NCBI GenBank assembly: GCA_964637655.1
Contig: CAZWUZ010000116.1
Coordinates: forward strand, 1 to 11,233
Source: CAZWUZ01 sp964637655 [NCBI: uncultured bacterium]
GTDB lineage: Bacteria; DAOPZR01
DNA length: 11,233 bases
Reading direction: 5' to 3'
In this document: one piece after another, positions 1-5,661 of the stretch
Numbering within the stretch: position 1 is the stretch's first letter
Layout: every line of letters begins with the position of its first letter
Translations under genes and position numbers: made by a program
Notes under the pieces: generated by a model
Seen by the model: only the letters and a program-made list of their open reading frames with translations
What the model was told of the DNA's origin: nothing
Databases searched by the model: none

Positions 1-96
1 GACGTCCTTGACCCGGATCGGCACGCCATCGACCGCCTCGATGACCACCCCGGCAGTGCCGCTGTCGCGCACCGTTCCCGCCAGGTAGCCGATCAT
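1..96 (-). CDS. ruvA: RuvA N-terminus, Holliday junction branch migration subunit (partial)
   Basis: Only the first 32 residues are in the window; the gene continues past base 1. The translation opens MIGYLAGTVRDSG and then runs VVIEAVDGVPIRV. This matches the N-terminal OB-fold strand pattern of RuvA (MIGxLxGT, then a hydrophobic strand, then a turn). The usual GVGY turn is replaced by DGVPI, so the protein is somewhat divergent. RuvA binds the four-way DNA junction as a tetramer and recruits the RuvB motor. The ATG at 96 overlaps the ruvC stop as ATGA. It has a good Shine-Dalgarno, GGAGGA at 108-103, six bases upstream. The call rests on this short match plus its position directly after ruvC. 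Confidence 0.8.
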   Translation of the reverse strand, partial: MIGYLAGTVRDSGTAGVVIEAVDGVPIRVKDV

Positions 97-620
97 GCCT
101 GTTCCTCCGCCACGCGGTTGCGCCAGCGCTGCAGGCGCAGGCCGCAAAGGGCGATGGCAAGCGCATCCGCCGCGTCATCGGGTGTGGGGATCTCCTTGAG
201 CCCGAGGATGATCGTCACCATCTTCTGCACCTGCTTTTTCGTGGCGCTGCCGCTGCCGGCCACATGGAGTTTGACCTCCATCGGGTTGATGTCGGCGACA
301 GGAATGGCGCGCTGCGCGAGTGACAGCAGCAGGACGCCGCGCGCCTCGCCGACGCTGATGGCGGTGGTGACATTGCGGCTGAAGTAGAGTTTCTCGACCG
401 CCGCCGCCTGCGGCTGATAGACATCGAGGAGTTCGGCGAGGCGGTTGTAGATGGTGTTGAGGCGCGCCCCGGGCCCGAGTTTCGCCGGGGTGAGGATGAC
501 CCCGTAATCGAGCGCCCGGTACTGGTTGCCGCGCTGCGGGTGGGCTTCGACCACCGCGAAACCCGTGGTCGCGGTCCCCGGGTCGAGCCCGAGCACACGC
601 GGAGGATGCGGGGTTCTCAC
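93..620 (-). CDS. ruvC: RuvC, Holliday junction resolvase (crossover junction endodeoxyribonuclease)
   Basis: A complete 175-residue protein, the usual RuvC length. RuvC cuts Holliday junctions symmetrically as a dimer using two metal ions, working with RuvAB. The RNase H-like fold is recognisable from the opening LGLDPGTATTGFAVV and all four acidic catalytic positions: D13, E76 (in VEKLYF), D149 and D152 (in DDAADALAIA). The segment MEVKLHVAGSGSATKKQV (114-131) is the conserved DNA-binding stretch. The start is GTG at 620, chosen because it places the first catalytic Asp close to the N-terminus as in the family and overlaps the upstream stop as GTGA. No Shine-Dalgarno is visible, so translation probably depends on ribosomes finishing the upstream gene. 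The stop overlaps ruvA by four bases. Confidence 0.95.
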   Translation of the reverse strand: MRTPHPPRVLGLDPGTATTGFAVVEAHPQRGNQYRALDYGVILTPAKLGPGARLNTIYNRLAELLDVYQPQAAAVEKLYFSRNVTTAISVGEARGVLLLSLAQRAIPVADINPMEVKLHVAGSGSATKKQVQKMVTIILGLKEIPTPDDAADALAIALCGLRLQRWRNRVAEEQA

Positions 621-1561
621 CGCCGCTGCCGGCGGCGGCGGGCCGCCTCTTTTTCGCGCCGCCGCGACGAGAGCGTGTCGGCCGGGGCCGATTCACTCCC
701 CGTCAGTGCCACCGGGCGCGCCGGCGGGAGTGTCCCGCCCTTCGCTGCCGCCGGCGCGGGCGCGTCCGTGCCCGCCTCGCGCCGGTACTGGTCGAGGAAG
801 AGCAATGTCGCCGGGAGCAGCAGGGCGCGCACGAGCGCGAGGAGCAGCGCGAAGGGCATGGCCGTCACCGCGGTGACCGTGCCGTCCGCGACGGGCGCGA
901 GGGTGAACCAGAGCGTCTGCTGGTCGATGAGCCCGAGCGCGGCACAGGCGAGCCCGGCGATGAGCACCGCCGGCTGCTGCAGCCCGTTGAGCGCGGTGAG
1001 CAGGCCCGCCTTCGTCCAGCCGCGCCCGCGCACCAGTTCCAGCGTCCAGAGCATGAGGTAGACCTGCACCAGCAGTTGCAGGATGACGAGCAGGAGCATC
1101 TGTCCGGCCCCGGGGGCGCGCATGACCGGCGCCGCCCCGTCGCCCCCCCCCTGCATGAGCAGCGGAATGAGGAGCAGCGAGAGCAGGACATTGGCGCCGA
1201 CGAGCATGGCAAAGACATGGTGCCCGTAGCGCAGGCCGCTGCGTTCGAACTGCCGGAAGGCGGGCAGCGTACTGTCAGCGAGCAGCGTTCCGGCGGCGCC
1301 GGCGAGCAGGAAGGCGAGCAGATAGGCGCCGAGCGCGGGGAGCAGGTACTGCGCGCAGACAAGGTAGATGGCGTTGGCGTAGCGCGGGGCGGGCGCGCGG
1401 AAGCCCTCCGTCAGCTGGTACTCGCCGGCCACCGGCGCCCACTGCAGCAGGAAGACGACCACGGCAAACGCGGCGCAGGCGGCAGCCACACCCGGGCGGG
1501 CGCGCAGCCGCTCCCGCACCCGCGCCAGGGTCAGGTTGAGTTCAGCGAAAAAGAGGGTCAA
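617..1561 (-). CDS. Unrecognised polytopic membrane protein with Arg-rich C-terminal tail
   Basis: I do not recognise this 314-residue protein. It shows about six hydrophobic segments, near residues 25-42, 62-91 (one long or two short), 114-136, 152-176, 196-215 and 232-256. After these comes a Pro/Ala-rich linker and a very basic tail of about 16 residues (RRREKEAARRRRQRR pattern), which predicts a cytoplasmic C-terminus by the positive-inside rule. No catalytic motif, signal peptide or known domain is apparent. A loose resemblance to Yip1-type membrane proteins (polar residues between paired helices) is not strong enough to name it. The proposed start is TTG at 1561, overlapping the yebC stop as TTGA; a GGAG lies 11 bases upstream. 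A GTG 14 codons further in is an alternative. It sits between yebC and ruvC, overlapping both by four bases, so it is part of the operon. Confidence 0.8.
   Translation of the reverse strand: MTLFFAELNLTLARVRERLRARPGVAAACAAFAVVVFLLQWAPVAGEYQLTEGFRAPAPRYANAIYLVCAQYLLPALGAYLLAFLLAGAAGTLLADSTLPAFRQFERSGLRYGHHVFAMLVGANVLLSLLLIPLLMQGGGDGAAPVMRAPGAGQMLLLVILQLLVQVYLMLWTLELVRGRGWTKAGLLTALNGLQQPAVLIAGLACAALGLIDQQTLWFTLAPVADGTVTAVTAMPFALLLALVRALLLPATLLFLDQYRREAGTDAPAPAAAKGGTLPPARPVALTGSESAPADTLSSRRREKEAARRRRQRR
618..637 (-). promoter_or_regulatory. GC hairpin enclosing the ruvC GTG start codon
   Basis: On the minus-strand mRNA, bases 635-630 (CCGCCG) pair perfectly with 625-620 (CGGCGG) around a GCAG tetraloop at 629-626. 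The stem can extend by a G-U pair (636/619) and a C-G pair (637/618), so all three bases of the GTG start would be paired. The stop codon of the upstream membrane-protein gene is at 619-617, inside and next to the stem, so a terminating ribosome would open it. This fits translational coupling. Chance hairpins are common in sequence this GC-rich, so its function is uncertain. Confidence 0.35.
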
Positions 1562-2310
1562 CCCGCGTTGATCTCCGCCATGACATCGTCAGGAATGTCG
1601 AAGTTGGCGTAGGCCTGCTGCACGTCGTCATGCTCGTCGAGTTCATCCATGATGCGCAGCATCGCCCGGGCGTCGGTGGCATTCAGCGTCACCTCGGTCT
1701 TGGCGAGCTTGGTGACCTCGCTGCTCTCGATGGCGATCCCCTTCGCTTCGAGCGCCTGCTTGACCGCGTCGAACGCCTGCGGCTGGCAGCGGATCTCGAA
1801 GCGTTCGCCGTCGGCGGCGAGGTCGTCCGCGCCCGCCTCGAGCGCGATTTCCATCAGCCCGTCCTCGGTCTGCCCCGCCGCGGCGACGTAGATGACGCCC
1901 GTGCGCTCGAAGAGGTAGCCGACACAGCCGTTCTCCCCGAGCTTGCCGCCGTTCTTGGAGAGCAGGTGGCGCAGGTCGGCGGTCACGCGGTTGCTGTTGT
2001 CGGTCAGGCAGTCGACGAGAATGGCCACGCCGCCGGGCCCGTAACCCTCGTAGGTGACGCTCTTGTAGGCGGCACCGTCGATGTCGCCCGTCCCCTTCTT
2101 GATCGCCCGCTCGATGTTGTCCTTGGGCATGCAGGCCTCTTTGGCCTTGAGCAGGGCGTTGCGCAGCTCGATGTTCTTGTCGGGATCGCCCCCGCCGTTG
2201 CGCGCCGCGACGAGAATGGCGCGGTTGAGCTTGGAGAAGAGCTTGCCGCGCTTGGCGTCAGCCGCCCCCTTCTTGTGCTTGATGGAATGCCACTTGGAAT
2301 GTCCGGACAT
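1558..2310 (-). CDS. yebC: YebC/PmpR/TACO1-family protein
   Basis: A complete 250-residue protein, close to the family norm of about 245. It opens with the family signature MSGHSKWHSIKHKK, followed by GAADAKRGKLFSKL. The central YEGYGPGGVAILVDCLTDN block (88-106) is also diagnostic, and the C-terminal third is acidic as in homologues. The family was long annotated as a DNA-binding transcriptional regulator. Members including mitochondrial TACO1 act in translation, helping ribosomes through difficult stretches such as polyproline. The ATG at 2310 has a strong Shine-Dalgarno, AAGGAGG at 2325-2319, eight bases upstream and inside the end of the EF-G-like gene. Linkage of yebC to ruvC is common in bacteria; here one membrane-protein gene intervenes. 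Confidence 0.96.
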   Translation of the reverse strand: MSGHSKWHSIKHKKGAADAKRGKLFSKLNRAILVAARNGGGDPDKNIELRNALLKAKEACMPKDNIERAIKKGTGDIDGAAYKSVTYEGYGPGGVAILVDCLTDNSNRVTADLRHLLSKNGGKLGENGCVGYLFERTGVIYVAAAGQTEDGLMEIALEAGADDLAADGERFEIRCQPQAFDAVKQALEAKGIAIESSEVTKLAKTEVTLNATDARAMLRIMDELDEHDDVQQAYANFDIPDDVMAEINAG

Positions 2311-2331
2311 CGCCTAATCCTCCTTCTCCTC
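2311..2331 (-). promoter_or_regulatory. yebC ribosome-binding site embedded in the acidic tail codons of the EF-G-like gene
   Basis: The last codons of the upstream gene (GAG GAG AAG GAG GAT TAG, within its EEEKED tail) carry the AAGGAGG Shine-Dalgarno for yebC at 2325-2319. The stop TAG (2316-2314) lies between this site and the yebC ATG, three bases beyond the stop. The arrangement supports the ATG at 2310 and predicts coupled translation of the two genes. Confidence 0.75.
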
Positions 2332-4377
2332 TTCCCGCTTCGATTCGGCGATGATCTTCTGCGCCATCTCGTGCGGCACTTCCTCGTAATGCGAGAATTT
2401 CATGGTGAAACTCCCCTTGCCCTGCGTCATCGAGCGCAGGTCGGTGGCGTACTTGTACATTTCCGCCTCGGGGATATGCGCGCGGATGACCTGGAAGCGC
2501 CCGCGCGCGTCGCTGCCGAGCATCTTGCCGCGGCGCGTGTTGACATTGCCGATGACGTCGCCCATGTATTCGCTGTCGACGACGATTTCGACTTCGAGCA
2601 CCGGTTCGAGCAGCACCGGTTTGGCGGCGAGAAACGCCTCCTTGAACGCGGCCCTGCCCGCCGTCTGGAAAGCGACATCCTTCGAATCAACGGGATGCAT
2701 CTTGCCGTCGTAGAAGTCGGCCTTGACGTCGATGACCTTGTAGCCGGCGTAGACCCCCGCGACGGCGGCGGCATTGACCCCCTTCTCCACCGAGGGGACG
2801 AAACTGCGGTCGACGTTCTGTCCGACCAGCGAGTTGACGAACTGCAATCCCTCGCCGCGTTTCAGCGGCTCGACGCGCATCCAGACCTCGGCAAACTGCC
2901 CGGCACCGCCCGTCTGCTTCTTGTGGCGGTACTTCGAGTCGCCCTTTCCCTTGATGGTTTCGCGGTAGGGAACCTTGGGCTTGATCATGTCGACTTCGAC
3001 GTTGTACTTCTTCTTGAGCTTGGCGACCTTCAGCGCGAGCTGCAGTTCGCCCATGCCGAGGATGACCGTCTCGGAGAACTCGGCGCGGAACTCGACCTTG
3101 AAGGTCGGGTCCTCGGCGGTGAACGAAGCGAGCGCGGTGGAGAGTTTTTCCTGGTCGCCCTTGGCCTTGGGCACCACCGCCACGGCCACCAGCGGCCGCG
3201 GAAAGACGATGGCCTCGACCGCGATGTCGCTTTTCGCCGCGAGGGTATCGTTGATCCCGGTGTTCTTGAGTTTGACCAGCGCCGCCATGTCGCCGGCGTG
3301 CAGTTCCTTGATCTCCTCCTTGTTCTTGCCGCGCACGACGAGCATCTGCCCGACGCGCTCCTTCCCCTGCTTGTTGACGTTGTGCAGGTCGGCCCCGGAG
3401 GCAAGCTTGCCCTGGATGACGCGCACGAAGTTGAGTTCGCCCGTGTGCTGCTCGATCTGCGTCTTGTAGACGAAGGCCAGGGCCGGCGCCGTCGCGTCAC
3501 AGGTGTACTTCTCCCCCTTGACCGAGGTGAAGTTGGCGCCGTCCGCCGGTGACACCCCGTACTGCGCGAAGAACGACAGGGTGCTGACCACCCCGATGCC
3601 CTGTCCGCCCACCCCGGCAAACACCGGGAAGAACGTGCGCTTGGCGAAGGCGGCCTTGAGCCCCTGCGCCAGTTCCGCGTCGGTGAGCGTCCCCTCGTTG
3701 AGGAACTTCTCCATCAGCGCGTCGTCGCCCCCCGCCGCCTCCTCGACGATCTTTTCCCTGACTTTGGCCACCGCGTCCGTCATGTCGGCCGGCACCGCGG
3801 CTTCCGTCACCGTGCCGCCGCTGACCATGTACGCCTTGTTGGCCAGAACATTGACGACGCCGGTGAACGCGGCCGCCTCGCCGATGGGGAGGGTCAGCGG
3901 CACGAAGCGCGCCTTGAAGGCGTCGGTGAGCGACGCCAGCGTCCTGTCCAGCGACGCGCGTTCCTTGTCGAGCTTGGTGATGAACACCGCGGTGGGAAGC
4001 TGCTTTTCCTCGAGGTCGCGCCAGGCCTTCTCCGTGCCGATTTCCGCGCCCGCCACGCCGCAGACCAGAAGCAGCGCCTGTTCCGACACGTGCATGGCAG
4101 CGATAACCTCGCCGTAGAAGTCGGCGTAGCCCGGGGTGTCGAGCCAGTTGATCTTGTGCCCCTGCCATTCGAGCGGGAGGAGTTTCGCACAGATGGTGAT
4201 CTTCTTTTCCACTTCGTCCGGCATCGTGTCGAGGCAGGAACTGCCGTCGTCGACTTTGCCGAACCGGTCATTCGCCTTGGCGAGGAACGCGGCCGCGTCC
4301 CCCAGCGAGGTCTTGCCCGTGCCGCTGTGGGCAACCACGCACAGATTACGCAACTTGTCCGTCGTGTAGGTCTGCAT
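2314..4377 (-). CDS. EF-G-like translational GTPase (FusA2-type paralogue)
   Basis: A complete 687-residue protein with the five-domain architecture of elongation factor G. GTPase motifs, numbered from the ATG at 4377: G1 AHSGTGKTSL (16-25), G2 region KKITI with T61, G3 DTPGYADF (80-87), G4 TKLD (134-137). Domain II lies around 295-395, domains III-V follow, and the domain IV loop is QTGGAGQFAEVWM (488-500). Canonical EF-G has DTPGH with a catalytic His; here it is Tyr84, and G4 begins with Thr rather than Asn. Both changes are shared by the EF-G-like/FusA2 subfamily, so this is a paralogue rather than the housekeeping translocase. The mycobacterial member is reported to bind nucleotide without normal ribosome-stimulated hydrolysis. 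The in-frame extension to 4434 is rejected because the ATG at 4377 has GGAGGAG at 4388-4382 and begins with the family N-terminus. It is the first gene of the operon leading to yebC, ruvC and ruvA. Confidence 0.93.
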   Translation of the reverse strand: MQTYTTDKLRNLCVVAHSGTGKTSLGDAAAFLAKANDRFGKVDDGSSCLDTMPDEVEKKITICAKLLPLEWQGHKINWLDTPGYADFYGEVIAAMHVSEQALLLVCGVAGAEIGTEKAWRDLEEKQLPTAVFITKLDKERASLDRTLASLTDAFKARFVPLTLPIGEAAAFTGVVNVLANKAYMVSGGTVTEAAVPADMTDAVAKVREKIVEEAAGGDDALMEKFLNEGTLTDAELAQGLKAAFAKRTFFPVFAGVGGQGIGVVSTLSFFAQYGVSPADGANFTSVKGEKYTCDATAPALAFVYKTQIEQHTGELNFVRVIQGKLASGADLHNVNKQGKERVGQMLVVRGKNKEEIKELHAGDMAALVKLKNTGINDTLAAKSDIAVEAIVFPRPLVAVAVVPKAKGDQEKLSTALASFTAEDPTFKVEFRAEFSETVILGMGELQLALKVAKLKKKYNVEVDMIKPKVPYRETIKGKGDSKYRHKKQTGGAGQFAEVWMRVEPLKRGEGLQFVNSLVGQNVDRSFVPSVEKGVNAAAVAGVYAGYKVIDVKADFYDGKMHPVDSKDVAFQTAGRAAFKEAFLAAKPVLLEPVLEVEIVVDSEYMGDVIGNVNTRRGKMLGSDARGRFQVIRAHIPEAEMYKYATDLRSMTQGKGSFTMKFSHYEEVPHEMAQKIIAESKREEEKED

Positions 4378-4433
4378 TACGCTCCTCCGCAGTGATGTCA
4401 GGATAGTGAACGTCACGCACCAAGCGCCCGTCA

Positions 4434-4463
4434 CTTATATCCTATGCCTCAGCATGCTGTCAA
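4434..4463 (-). promoter_or_regulatory. sigma70-type promoter for the EF-G-like/yebC/ruv operon
   Basis: Reading leftwards, a perfect -35 TTGACA (4463-4458) is followed after 18 bp by TATAAG (4439-4434), five of six matches to the -10 consensus. The predicted transcription start is near 4427, giving a leader of about 50 nt before the ATG at 4377. It is the only promoter-like sequence I noticed for the five-gene block. Confidence 0.75.
4450..4459. promoter_or_regulatory. 10-bp palindrome beside the leftward -35 box (possible operator)
   Basis: CAGCATGCTG is a perfect 10-bp palindrome overlapping the spacer and edge of the -35 box of the leftward promoter. A second imperfect palindrome, GTGAACGTCAC (4406-4416), lies in that promoter's leader. 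Either could be a repressor site, but short palindromes also occur by chance and I do not recognise a known operator. Confidence 0.25.
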
Positions 4464-4478
4464 GGCGCAGCCGCGCGC

Positions 4479-4507
4479 TTGACTTTCCCGCGGCCGCCGT
4501 CTACAAT
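4479..4507 (+). promoter_or_regulatory. sigma70-type promoter for the glycosyltransferase/ATPase pair
   Basis: TTGACT (4479-4484) and TACAAT (4502-4507) are separated by exactly 17 bp, five of six matches at each box. Transcription would start about seven bases beyond the -10 box, near 4514, only about three bases before the ATG at 4517. No Shine-Dalgarno lies in between. The mRNA should therefore be leaderless or have a leader of a few bases. Confidence 0.75.
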
Positions 4508-4516
4508 TCCGCCTGT

Positions 4517-5242
4517 ATGAACGGGATACATCTGTCCCTCGTCATCCCCTGTTTCAACGAGGCGCAGCGGCTGCCCCGCTCGCTGCCGCGCCTGCTCGCC
4601 TGCCTGCAGGCGCAGGCGTACCCCTGGGAACTGCTGCTGGTCGACGACGGGAGCACCGACGGCACCGCGGCGCTGCTCGATGCCGCGGCCGCGGGCGAGG
4701 CGCGGGTGCGCGCGCTGCACCTGCCGCACAACGTGGGCAAGGGGGGGACGGTGCGGCACGGGCTGCAGCAGGCGCGCGGCGAGTACGTTTTTTTCTCCGA
4801 TACCGACCTGTCGACGCCGCCCGAGTACCTCGCGGACGGGCTGCGCCTGCTGGCGGACGGCGCCGACCTCGTCTACGCCGACCGGCACATGCGCGGGGCG
4901 CAGTTGCGCGGCTACAACCCGCTGCGTCTGCTGATGAGCCATGCCTTCAATCTCTGCACCCGCACGCTGCTGCTCCCCGACATCACCGACACGCAGTGCG
5001 GGTTCAAGGGCTTCCGCCGCGGCGCGCTCCCCGTGCTGCTCGACCGGCTCACCGTGCAGCATCTCGCCTTCGACGTGGAACTGCTGGTCATCGCGCGCGA
5101 GCAGCAGTTGCGCCTGCAGCCCTTGCCCGTGGTCTGGGACAATGTCGCCGCGTCGAAGGTCAAGCCGTTCAGCGACGCGCTGGCGATGTTCGCCACGCTG
5201 CTGCTCATCCGCCGCCGCCGCGCGGCCGGGCTCTACCGCTGA
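4517..5242 (+). CDS. Family 2 glycosyltransferase, polyprenyl/dolichyl-phosphate sugar transferase type
   Basis: A complete 241-residue soluble GT-A enzyme. It shows the GT2 pattern: LSLVIPCFNEAQRLPRSL (7-24), the nucleotide-binding DDGSTDGT (43-50), the metal-binding SDTDLSTPPEYL (95-106), then DTQCGFKGFRR (158-168), FDVELL (185-190) and KVKPFSD (214-220). The CGFKxF and FDxELL blocks are typical of the Alg5/DPG-synthase group, which moves glucose or a similar sugar from a nucleotide donor onto a polyprenyl phosphate at the inner face of the membrane. There is no C-terminal membrane segment. The sugar cannot be deduced. The start is the ATG at 4517: the promoter covers the in-frame upstream extension, and the family N-terminus begins here. 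The stop is two bases before the next gene. Products of such enzymes feed GT-C transferases, and two GT-C-like genes lie nearby on the other strand. Confidence 0.88.
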   Translation: MNGIHLSLVIPCFNEAQRLPRSLPRLLACLQAQAYPWELLLVDDGSTDGTAALLDAAAAGEARVRALHLPHNVGKGGTVRHGLQQARGEYVFFSDTDLSTPPEYLADGLRLLADGADLVYADRHMRGAQLRGYNPLRLLMSHAFNLCTRTLLLPDITDTQCGFKGFRRGALPVLLDRLTVQHLAFDVELLVIAREQQLRLQPLPVVWDNVAASKVKPFSDALAMFATLLLIRRRRAAGLYR

Positions 5243-5244
5243 CC

Positions 5245-5661
5245 ATGGCCGCGCGCACGGAATTTTCCTTCGTTTCCGGCCAGGACACGCTGGCGGTAAT
5301 GACCGGGCGCATCGGTGACTGGCTGCGCGCGCAGGTGGCGCAGGACAACACCGTCGGGGAGCTGCTCGTCGCGCTGGCTGAGGCGCTCAACAACATCCTG
5401 CTGCACGCCTATGGCGGCGCGGCCGGCAGGCCGCTGACCGTGACCTGTGCGGTTGCTGCGGATGACGTGACGATCGAACTGCTCGACGAGGGCCCGCCTT
5501 TCGACCCGTTGCAGCACCGGCCGCAGGAGATGACCGGGCTGCAGGAGCACGGCATGGGGGTCTACCTCTACACCACGTTGATGCACCGCGTCACCTACGA
5601 GCGCACCGTGGAAGGCCGCAACCGCCTCATCTTATGCCGGCGCCTCACGCCACCGGCATAA
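5245..5661 (+). CDS. RsbW/SpoIIAB-like serine kinase-type ATPase (anti-sigma regulatory factor family)
   Basis: A complete 138-residue single-domain GHKL ATPase of the HATPase_c_2 type. Visible ATP-site motifs: N-box ALAEALNNILLHAYGG (43-58, with E46 and N50), G1 box DEGPPFDP (81-88) and G2 box EHGMGVYLYTTLM (101-113), ending in GRNRLILCRRL. The family includes anti-sigma factors and kinases that phosphorylate STAS-domain antagonists; others serve as sensory output modules. No STAS protein, PP2C phosphatase or sigma factor is in the window, so the partner is unknown. The ATG at 5245 follows the glycosyltransferase stop by two bases with no clear Shine-Dalgarno, so translation is probably coupled. 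The TAA stop abuts the stop of the opposing gene. Confidence 0.85.
   Translation: MAARTEFSFVSGQDTLAVMTGRIGDWLRAQVAQDNTVGELLVALAEALNNILLHAYGGAAGRPLTVTCAVAADDVTIELLDEGPPFDPLQHRPQEMTGLQEHGMGVYLYTTLMHRVTYERTVEGRNRLILCRRLTPPA
5632..5661. terminator. Inverted repeat at the convergent gene junction (candidate bidirectional terminator)
   Basis: TTATGCCGG (5632-5640) is perfectly complementary to CCGGCATAA (5653-5661), a 9-bp stem with a 12-nt loop. It ends exactly on the stop codon of the plus-strand ATPase gene and directly next to the minus-strand stop at 5662. There is no T-tract on either side, so it is not a textbook intrinsic terminator. It is the only candidate structure separating the two converging operons. 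Confidence 0.45.

Noticed and set aside
1630-3552. 640-codon plus-strand open frame
   Set aside because: It lies opposite yebC and the EF-G-like gene, both unmistakable. Its product is low-complexity Leu/Val/Asp-rich sequence typical of the antisense frame of GC-rich coding DNA, with no recognisable domain.
4378-4434. In-frame N-terminal extension of the EF-G-like protein
   Set aside because: The ATG at 4377 has a strong Shine-Dalgarno and a family-like N-terminus, and the predicted transcript starts near 4427, inside the extension.
4406-4516. In-frame N-terminal extension of the glycosyltransferase
   Set aside because: The extension crosses both promoters, has no family similarity, and the conserved GT2 N-terminus begins right after the ATG at 4517.
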